From NCBI GenBank assembly GCA_002315715.1, contig DCHY01000025.1, forward strand, positions 1 to 15,582: 15,582 nt of DNA, given 5' to 3'. How positions within the stretch are numbered: position 1 is the stretch's first letter; every line of letters starts with the position of its first letter. The position numbers and the translations under genes are program-made. The stretch is from Clostridiales bacterium UBA1740. GTDB taxonomy: Bacteria > Bacillota > Clostridia > Oscillospirales > CAG-272. Positions 1 to 5,012 of the stretch are shown here, in pieces. Under the pieces are notes generated by a model. It worked only from the letters and a program-made list of their open reading frames with translations. It did not search any database and was not told where the DNA came from.

Positions 1-4
1 TATT

Positions 5-80
5 TGGTCTGAGTGACAAGACTTGAACTTGCGGCCTCTACCACCCCAAGGTAGCGCGCTACCAACTGCGCTACACCCAG
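5..80 (-). tRNA. tRNA-Pro (anticodon GGG)
   Basis: Read on the minus strand this is a complete 76-nt cloverleaf with an encoded CCA end. The acceptor stem is CTGGGTG paired with CACTCAG (one G-T wobble), followed by discriminator A and CCA. The D stem is GCGC/GCGC and the T loop is TTCAAGT. The anticodon stem CTACC/GGTAG encloses loop TTGGGGT, which puts GGG at positions 34-36 (plus-strand 45-47), reading the proline codons CCC and CCU. A consensus promoter lies about 110 nt upstream. Any downstream tRNA partner or terminator is outside the window. Confidence 0.97.
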
Positions 81-125
81 ATCTTTTGCAGTTTGCTTGC
101 TCGGAGACGGCTCATTTTGCGGCAC

Positions 126-166
126 GCAAAGCGTGCGCGGAGCGTGTGCAAAGCGTGCGCGGAGCG
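126..166. repeat. Two-copy 22-nt-period tandem repeat in the tRNA-Pro leader
   Basis: A 19-nt GC-rich unit, GCAAAGCGTGCGCGGAGCG, occurs exactly at 126-144 and 148-166 (period 22). Just before it, GCACGC-AAA-GCGTGC (122-136) forms a perfect 6-bp hairpin that shares the first unit. The segment lies between the predicted tRNA-Pro promoter and the tRNA, so it would be transcribed as leader RNA and then removed, probably by RNase P and other nucleases. It could equally be a recent slippage duplication with no role. Confidence 0.75.
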
Positions 167-189
167 CGGGGTTCTCCAAAGCAAATGTA

Positions 190-218
190 ATTATAACATG
201 GGAAACGGCAAATGTCAA
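190..218 (-). promoter_or_regulatory. Consensus sigma-A promoter for tRNA-Pro
   Basis: On the minus strand, TTGACA (213-218) and TATAAT (190-195) are both perfect consensus hexamers separated by exactly 17 nt. The predicted start of transcription is near 183, giving about 100 nt of leader before the mature tRNA 5' end at 80. Such strength is expected for a stable-RNA gene. Confidence 0.85.
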
Positions 219-364
219 GATGTTTTCATAGGTTTTTTAAGAGAATGTGAAGATTACAAAAGCGGCGCTTCGCGGCGCGAGGGAGGGCAAAAGCCCTTGG
301 GATTTGCTTTGGGAAATTTGGCGTCTGTATCCTTCTGTATCCTTTTCTAAATAAATAGGAAAGA
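219..364. other. Intergenic region with short direct repeats; no gene seen
   Basis: No plausible coding sequence was found between the tRNA-Pro promoter and the terminator at 365-395. The stretch contains a perfect 10-bp tandem duplication TCTGTATCCT (324-333 and 334-343), a 7-bp direct repeat GCGGCGC (262-268 and 272-278) and a small hairpin AGGGC-AAAA-GCCCT (284-297). An 85-codon open frame spans 93-350 but crosses the promoter and repeats and resembles no protein, so it is not called. Confidence 0.6.
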
Positions 365-395
365 AAAATCCGAAGGCGGAAGGCCTTCGGATTTT
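365..395 (-). terminator. Rho-independent terminator of the HEPN-like gene
   Basis: A perfect 13-bp inverted repeat, AAAATCCGAAGGC (365-377) and its complement (383-395), encloses a 5-nt loop. On the minus strand the stem is followed by a T-run (complement of 364-368). It sits about 13 nt beyond the stop codon of the gene at 408-944. The plus strand also has T-rich sequence after the stem, so it may work in both directions. Confidence 0.88.
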
Positions 396-407
396 GGTTT
401 TTTGATA

Positions 408-944
408 TCAGAAGAGATTGATTTCAAACGGCTGAATGGATTCCGGCAGATAGCCACGCGCCAAATCCAAATATTCGGTAAAACCGTACTGCTCGATGAT
501 AGGATCGAGAGCCGTCGTCATGACGCAACCGCCGGCGATGATCAGCAAGAGAATCAAAATGAAGAAGAATACGCCGAATACCTTCTTGGCTCTCTTCTTG
601 TTCTTGCGACGTTTGACAAGATTTCTGGCTTTCTTCAAGTAAGCAGAAATCGGGTCTTTCTGCGCATTGAGTTTCTTTGCAAAATCCAAAACCCAACGGA
701 TGTCGGCTTTCTGAATTACGTTGCCTCTCTTCATCTGGATAGAGTCGTGAACAAGCGTGTTGCGCAATTCTCTATACTGGTTCAGCACCTGCAACGTTTC
801 GTTTCTCTCAGGCGCAAAACGGGCTCTGTCAAGTCTGTCGATGTATTCGGTTACACCGCCGGACGAAAGGCCGAACTTTTTACCGCATGCGTTGTCGAGC
901 TGAGCGTATGCTTCAACGAATTTTTCATTCAGTTTCTTTCCCAT
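408..944 (-). CDS. HEPN-like domain protein with one C-terminal membrane helix, function unknown
   Basis: This 178-aa protein is not recognised with certainty. Residues about 1-100 are predicted helical and carry R61-N-T-L-V-H66, the R-(polar)-x3-H pattern of HEPN-type ribonuclease domains, preceded by a GGVTEYI segment typical of a small clostridial family of unknown function. Residues 104-121 are highly basic (KKARNLVKRRKNKKRAKK), then a hydrophobic helix spans about 122-142 and a short tail of 36 residues follows. The positive-inside rule suggests the N-terminal domain is cytoplasmic. The start is supported by AGGTGG about 7 nt upstream; a promoter and a terminator flank the gene, so it is monocistronic. 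No adjacent nucleotidyltransferase or antitoxin-like partner was seen. What is visible: the motif and the membrane helix. RNase activity is inference only; the motif could be structural. Confidence 0.75.
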   Translation of the reverse strand: MGKKLNEKFVEAYAQLDNACGKKFGLSSGGVTEYIDRLDRARFAPERNETLQVLNQYRELRNTLVHDSIQMKRGNVIQKADIRWVLDFAKKLNAQKDPISAYLKKARNLVKRRKNKKRAKKVFGVFFFILILLLIIAGGCVMTTALDPIIEQYGFTEYLDLARGYLPESIQPFEINLF

Positions 945-974
945 ATTTCCACCTCAAGATTATTATTCAAGATT

Positions 975-1003
975 ATTATACAATATGGTTTTGCCAAATG
1001 CAA
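975..1003 (-). promoter_or_regulatory. Promoter of the HEPN-like gene
   Basis: On the minus strand, TATAAT (975-980) is preceded at 17 nt by TTGCAT (998-1003), which matches the first three -35 bases. Predicted transcription start is near 968, giving a short leader of about 24 nt. Confidence 0.6.
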
Positions 1004-1061
1004 TAGTTTTTTCGCTTTTTTCAAAAGTTTTTTATGAAAGTTGTACGGAACGATTTTTAGG

Positions 1062-1079
1062 TGATTCTATAAAGAATCA
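1062..1079. repeat. 18-nt near-palindrome in the divergent intergenic region
   Basis: TGATTCT (1062-1068) and its exact complement AGAATCA (1073-1079) are separated by ATAA. It lies between the two divergent promoters at 975-1003 and 1134-1162 but overlaps neither. It could be a regulator site or chance in AT-rich DNA. Confidence 0.35.
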
Positions 1080-1133
1080 AGGAAAACGCCCTGCCGCTTT
1101 GGGTTTGGTTTGCACTCTTTTGCCGGAATAGGC

Positions 1134-1162
1134 TTGATTTAGAGGCAAAAAAGTGGTATACT
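1134..1162 (+). promoter_or_regulatory. Promoter of the single-pass membrane protein gene
   Basis: TTGATT (1134-1139), a 17-nt spacer and TATACT (1157-1162). Predicted start near 1169 would leave a very short leader that begins almost at the AGGAGG ribosome binding site (1171-1176). Confidence 0.65.
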
Positions 1163-1183
1163 CAAGGAAAAGGAGGGCGAAAA

Positions 1184-1900
1184 ATGGACGAAAACAAGAT
1201 GCAAACCGGCGACGTTTCCTTGGTGAACAAGGACAGTCGGCTCTATCGATTTTTGGACAACTTTTGGTACCATTACAAGTGGCCGACCGTGATCGTTTTT
1301 GTGCTCGTGTTGTTTCTCACCGTTTCGGTCGTGCAATGCGCGAAAAAACAAAAGTACGATTTGTACGTGCTGTACGCCGGCGGACACGAGGTTTCCTCCG
1401 TGACGGAAAACACCGTCATGTCGGAGCGAGAGTCCATCATGACGTCGCTTTCCTCTTACGCCGTCGACCGCGACGGCAACGGGCAAAAGGACGTTGCCTT
1501 TGAAGCCCTTTACGTTTTGACGATGGATGAGGCATCAAAGACCGAGGACGTCAACGTTTCCCGTCTGTCGGAAGACACCGACACGCTCTATTCCGAAATG
1601 CTGTATAGCAACTATTACGTCTGCTTTTTGTCGGAAAATGTATATAAAAGTTATCAAAATCAATCGCTTTTTGTAAAACTCGCAGAATATACCGACAATA
1701 CGTCGCTTGAATACGTCGACGAATACGCCGTCAAACTCTCCTCCCTTTCCATCGCTTCCAAGCCGAGATTTGACGCGCTGCCGGAAGACACGGTGCTTGT
1801 CATGCGCGGGCTCAGTGAGGTAGCGCAAAAGACGAACGGCAAGCAAAACGCCGCGGTTTACGAGGCGGCGGAGGCGGCGCTTCGCGCCCTTTTGCAATAA
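1184..1900 (+). CDS. Single-pass membrane protein with extracytoplasmic domain, function unknown
   Basis: The 238-aa product has a polar N-terminus (1-33), one hydrophobic helix (about 34-52, after the motif YHYKW) and an outer domain of about 185 residues opening with YDLYVLYAG. It resembles, from memory, an uncharacterised protein family common in gut Clostridia, but no functional family could be assigned. Residues D95-R-D-G-N-G-Q-K-D103 look like a calcium-binding loop (DxDxNGxxD) of the dockerin/EF-hand kind, although a full 12-residue loop is not clear because position 12 is Phe. The start has an ideal AGGAGG 7 nt upstream. Its own promoter lies at 1134-1162, and prfB downstream has a separate promoter, so the gene is probably monocistronic. 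It could serve in envelope assembly or sensing; nothing in the neighbourhood narrows this. Confidence 0.85.
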   Translation: MDENKMQTGDVSLVNKDSRLYRFLDNFWYHYKWPTVIVFVLVLFLTVSVVQCAKKQKYDLYVLYAGGHEVSSVTENTVMSERESIMTSLSSYAVDRDGNGQKDVAFEALYVLTMDEASKTEDVNVSRLSEDTDTLYSEMLYSNYYVCFLSENVYKSYQNQSLFVKLAEYTDNTSLEYVDEYAVKLSSLSIASKPRFDALPEDTVLVMRGLSEVAQKTNGKQNAAVYEAAEAALRALLQ

Positions 1901-1911
1901 CGGGACTGGAA

Positions 1912-1951
1912 AAGACGGCATCAAAAAAAGTCTTTACTTTCCTGCCGTCTT
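1912..1951. repeat. 9-bp inverted repeat surrounding the prfB -35 box
   Basis: AAGACGGCA (1912-1920) and its exact complement TGCCGTCTT (1943-1951) are separated by 22 nt. The -35 hexamer of the prfB promoter (1933-1938) lies inside the loop and the right arm fills most of the -35/-10 spacer. There is no U-run after the right arm, so it is a poor intrinsic terminator for the upstream gene, though it could end that transcript weakly. An operator is possible. Confidence 0.5.
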
Positions 1952-1961
1952 ATGATACAAT
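1933..1961 (+). promoter_or_regulatory. Promoter of prfB
   Basis: TTTACT (1933-1938), a 17-nt spacer and TACAAT (1956-1961). Predicted transcription start near 1968 gives a leader of about 25 nt before the prfB start. Confidence 0.6.
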
Positions 1962-1992
1962 ATGTGGGATATTATGAAGAAAGGTGCCAAAT

Positions 1993-3108
1993 ATGATCGT
2001 AGCACTCGAAGAATCCAAAAGAAAGCTCGTCGCTCTCGATGACGTAGTCAAAGAGCTCGGGAACCAGCTCGCCATCGAAGAAGCCAAAGAACGCGCGGCA
2101 GACCTCGAAAAGGAAACCCTCGTCGAGAACTTTTGGGACGATGCCGAAAAATCCTCTCGCAAGCTGCAGCAGATTAAGCAGCTCAAGGACTGTGTCGAGA
2201 GTTATGAAGAACTTGTCAAGAAGCTGGAAGACACCCTCGTTCTTTGCGAAATGGCGATTGAAGAAAACGACGAAAGTTCCGTTGAGGAAGTCGTCAAAGA
2301 GACCGCGTTTATCGAATCCGAAGCCGAAAGAAAGCGCATCGAAAGTCTTCTTTCCGGTCAATACGACAAGAACAACGCCATTCTCTCCTTCCACCCCGGT
2401 GCCGGCGGTACCGAAGCGCAGGATTGGGCTTCTATGCTCTACCGCATGTACACGAGATGGGGCGAAAAACACGGCTACAACGTGAAACTCATCGACTGGC
2501 TGGACGGCGACGAAGCCGGACTCAAGTCGGCGACTATTATGATTGAAGGCTTAAACGCATACGGTTATCTCAAGAGCGAAAACGGCGTTCACCGTCTTGT
2601 CCGCATCTCGCCTTTTGACGCTTCGGGCAGACGTCACACGTCCTTTGCCTCCGTCGAGGTCATGCCGGAATTCAACGACGACAACAACATCGTGATTCGT
2701 GACGAAGATATCGAAGTCACGGCACACAGATCGAGCGGCGCCGGCGGTCAGCACATCAACAAGACCGACTCCGCGATTCGTATCGTGCACAAACCGACGG
2801 GTATCGTCGTCGGTTGTCAGACCGAACGCTCGCAGCTTCAGAACAAAGAAACCGCGATGAAAATGCTGAAAGCCAAGCTCATGGAAATCAAGATTCGCGA
2901 GAACCTCGAGCGCATCGAAGACATCCAGGGCAACAAAGCCAACATCGAATGGGGCAGCCAGATTCGCAGCTACGTCTTTATGCCGTACACCCTTGCCAAA
3001 GACACCCGTACGGGGTATGAAGACGGCAACATCGATTCCGTTATGGACGGCGAAATCGACGGATTTATCAACGCGTATCTCAAAGATTTGTCAAAGAGTG
3101 AGAAATAA
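1993..3108 (+). CDS. prfB: Peptide chain release factor 2 (RF2)
   Basis: The product (371 aa) ends translation at UGA and UAA codons on the ribosome. The family hallmarks are present: the stop-codon-reading tripeptide SPF (206-208), the GGQ loop (251-253) that triggers peptidyl-tRNA hydrolysis, and the domain 1 signature HPGAGGTEAQDW (134-145). The ATG at 1993 is preferred over an in-frame GTG at 1984 because the AAAGG ribosome binding site overlaps that GTG and is 8 nt from the ATG. In many bacteria prfB carries an in-frame TGA near codon 25 that is bypassed by a +1 frameshift (CTTTGAC) for autoregulation. Here the aligned place reads CTC GCC (2068-2073), with no stop, so this gene is read in one continuous frame. 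The gene has its own promoter and a strong terminator. Confidence 0.97.
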   Translation: MIVALEESKRKLVALDDVVKELGNQLAIEEAKERAADLEKETLVENFWDDAEKSSRKLQQIKQLKDCVESYEELVKKLEDTLVLCEMAIEENDESSVEEVVKETAFIESEAERKRIESLLSGQYDKNNAILSFHPGAGGTEAQDWASMLYRMYTRWGEKHGYNVKLIDWLDGDEAGLKSATIMIEGLNAYGYLKSENGVHRLVRISPFDASGRRHTSFASVEVMPEFNDDNNIVIRDEDIEVTAHRSSGAGGQHINKTDSAIRIVHKPTGIVVGCQTERSQLQNKETAMKMLKAKLMEIKIRENLERIEDIQGNKANIEWGSQIRSYVFMPYTLAKDTRTGYEDGNIDSVMDGEIDGFINAYLKDLSKSEK

Positions 3109-3118
3109 TATTGGAAGC

Positions 3119-3149
3119 AAAAAGAGCGCCTCGAAAGAGGCGCTCTTTT
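3119..3149. terminator. Bidirectional rho-independent terminator between prfB and the MBL gene
   Basis: GAGCGCCTC (3124-3132), a GAAA tetraloop and GAGGCGCTC (3137-3145) form a perfect 9-bp GC-rich stem, flanked by five A on the left and four T on the right. It serves prfB from the left and the convergent MBL-fold gene, whose stop codon is at 3151-3153, from the right. Confidence 0.93.
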
Positions 3150-3150
3150 C

Positions 3151-3918
3151 TTATAGTTCGATGGAATACCCATCGCCGATGACGAAGACGGGATAGAGGG
3201 GGGCGAGGTCTTCTTTGACCTTTTCCATCATCTCGTCGGTGTTGCGGCGGGGGTTGCGGTGCTGGATGATGAGGCGCTTGGTTTTGGTGGCGCGGAAGTG
3301 CGCCATCACCGGCTCGCCGGTCAAGACGCTGTGCGCGGCTTCCACGACGACGAGGTCGAAGGGGGTGTCGGTTTGCTCAAGCACGGCGGGGTAGTCTGGC
3401 ATATCCTTATGCAGGTCGCCCGAGAAGAGGACTTTTTTGCCCTCGGCTTCGAGAAGGAAGGCGTGAGAGTGGGGCACGTACGGCTCCACGGGGATGGCGG
3501 TGACCTTCAAAACGCCGTCGTCAAAGATGACGTCGCCGTCGGGTTTGGCGTCTTGATAGAGGTGATAGTGAAGTCTTTCGCTGTCTTGGCTCTCGATTTT
3601 GCCGTCGTAGAGAAAATCGTACATTTTGGCAATCGGAACGCCCTCGGGATGATAGACGTCAATCGATACGTTTTGAAAGCGGAAACCCTCGACGAGGGAC
3701 GAAAGGTCAACGAGTCCCAAAAAGTGGTCGTGGTGGGGGTGAGTGATAAAGATGGCACGAATACCCGAAAAGGGGATATCATAATTTTGAAGGAGAGTGC
3801 CGAGCGGCGCACCGGCGTCGATGACGTAGTGACGCTCGCCGATCGAAACGACGGCGGTGGCGCAAAAAGCGTTCTTCTCCGTCATACCGTGAGAGGTGCC
3901 CAAAAACGTGATTTTCAT
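3151..3918 (-). CDS. Metallo-beta-lactamase-fold hydrolase, RNase Z-like group
   Basis: The 255-aa protein begins with MKITFLGTSHG and has the metal-binding motif H60-x-H62-x-D64-H65 (THPHHDHFLG), then candidate ligands H150 or H152, D168 (in FSGDL) and H220 (in IIQHRNP). This is the full ligand set of a two-zinc MBL-fold hydrolase with the arrangement of the RNase Z/ElaC and PhnP-like branch. The true substrate (RNA, cyclic phosphodiester or other) cannot be told from sequence. Its ribosome binding site is AAGGAAAGG upstream of the ATG. The start lies only 24 nt from the divergent epimerase start, and no clear promoter is visible for either gene, so their promoters probably lie inside each other's coding regions. 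Confidence 0.9.
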   Translation of the reverse strand: MKITFLGTSHGMTEKNAFCATAVVSIGERHYVIDAGAPLGTLLQNYDIPFSGIRAIFITHPHHDHFLGLVDLSSLVEGFRFQNVSIDVYHPEGVPIAKMYDFLYDGKIESQDSERLHYHLYQDAKPDGDVIFDDGVLKVTAIPVEPYVPHSHAFLLEAEGKKVLFSGDLHKDMPDYPAVLEQTDTPFDLVVVEAAHSVLTGEPVMAHFRATKTKRLIIQHRNPRRNTDEMMEKVKEDLAPLYPVFVIGDGYSIEL

Positions 3919-3942
3919 AAAATGCCTTTCCTTGGAGGTTGG

Positions 3943-5001
3943 ATGAAACCTATATTGTTTGTTGCCGGAACGCGTCCGGAATTGTTGAAAATATTGCCCG
4001 TTGTGGATGCTTTGCGAAATGAAAATCCGAGTTTTTGCAAACTATATTTTACAAATCAGCACGATTTTATGGCAAAATGCGTGTTTCGCGATTTTCAAAT
4101 GCAGGCGGATTATGTGGAAAAAATGCCGCGCGGCGGTGAGTTATCCTTGCGATACGAAAGGTTGTTTTCCCGTTGTCGGCGTTTTATCGGCAAGGGAGAT
4201 TATGCCGCCGTTTGCGTCCAAGGGGACACGCTTTCCGCTTTTGTCGGTGCCCTATCGGGATTTCTGTTGGGGCTTCCTGTCTGCCATATCGAGGCAGGTC
4301 TTCGCACGTACGTGCCGCGCTCACCGTTTCCCGAAGAGATGAACAGACGTGCCGTCACCGCCATGGCGGACTTTCATTTTTGTTCTACCGAGTCGGCGCG
4401 CGACAATCTTCTGCGGGAGGGGGTTGACCCCCAAACGGTTGCCACCGTCGGGAATACGGGAGAAGACGCTTTGCGGCGTTTTTCGGGGTGTCCTTTGCCG
4501 TTTCCCAAGACGGGAAAACCGCGGATTCTTTTAACGCTTCACCGTCGGGAAAACTCCGACGAGGATTTTCGACGGTTGCTGTCGGCGTTGGCCAACGGAA
4601 CCGCGCGCGGTGCGTACGAGGTGATTTTCCCGGTGCACGGCAGTCCGCGCATGGGAGCAATCGCCGCCGCTTTTGCCAAGACCGACGGGTTTCGTTTTAC
4701 ACCGCCGCTCTCGCCGGCTTTGTTTTATCCGACGCTTTGCAGTGCCGACCTCGTTTTGACCGATTCGGGCGGCGTGTCGGAAGAAAGTGCCGTGCTCGGT
4801 ATTCCGACGCTCGTTTTTCGCCGAGAAACCGAAAGGACGCAGGAACTGTCACACGGTCGGTTGTCTCTTTTTGACCGAGAAAAGGATTTTGTGGAGGAAA
4901 TACGACGCGGTTTTTCCCTTCCCCGGCATGCGCCGCGTTTTCACCTGCCGTCTCCCTCCGCCGCCGTTGCCAAACGGCTGACGGCGCGTTTCTTTCCATA
5001 A
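3943..5001 (+). CDS. wecB: UDP-N-acetylglucosamine 2-epimerase (non-hydrolysing)
   Basis: The protein interconverts UDP-GlcNAc and UDP-ManNAc, a cytoplasmic step that supplies ManNAc for wall teichoic acid linkage units or surface polysaccharides. The 352-aa product (family norm about 370-380) shows GTRPE (9-13), QGDT with D95, HIEAGLR with E117, PEEMNR with E131 and R135, HRREN with H200, and TDSGGVSEES near the C-terminus. These match the catalytic residues known for Escherichia coli WecB (D95, E117, E131, R135, H213). The usual TERPE sequence reads TERTQ here. The start at 3943 is chosen because the family begins at MKPILFVAGTRPE and GGAGG lies just upstream, though with a short spacer of 4 nt; the open frame extends much further upstream but only antisense to the MBL gene. 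It is a lone epimerase gene, with no other sugar-pathway gene beside it. Confidence 0.93.
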   Translation: MKPILFVAGTRPELLKILPVVDALRNENPSFCKLYFTNQHDFMAKCVFRDFQMQADYVEKMPRGGELSLRYERLFSRCRRFIGKGDYAAVCVQGDTLSAFVGALSGFLLGLPVCHIEAGLRTYVPRSPFPEEMNRRAVTAMADFHFCSTESARDNLLREGVDPQTVATVGNTGEDALRRFSGCPLPFPKTGKPRILLTLHRRENSDEDFRRLLSALANGTARGAYEVIFPVHGSPRMGAIAAAFAKTDGFRFTPPLSPALFYPTLCSADLVLTDSGGVSEESAVLGIPTLVFRRETERTQELSHGRLSLFDREKDFVEEIRRGFSLPRHAPRFHLPSPSAAVAKRLTARFFP

Positions 5002-5012
5002 CTAATAATAAA

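Noticed and set aside
122..166. CRISPR-like array from the repeated GC-rich units
   Set aside because: Only two units with a 3-nt gap and no distinct spacers; a simple tandem duplication.
402..1037. 211-codon open frame opposite the HEPN-like gene
   Set aside because: It overlaps that gene's promoter and whole coding region in antisense, with no ribosome binding site or domain.
3259..3942. Long in-frame extension upstream of the UDP-GlcNAc 2-epimerase
   Set aside because: It is antisense to the MBL hydrolase. The epimerase family starts at MKPILFVAGTRPE with a ribosome binding site, so a fusion protein is not supported.
4963..4978. GCCGTT-GCCA-AACGGC hairpin near the end of the epimerase gene
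   Set aside because: Short stem inside the coding region without a U-run after it, so not a convincing terminator.
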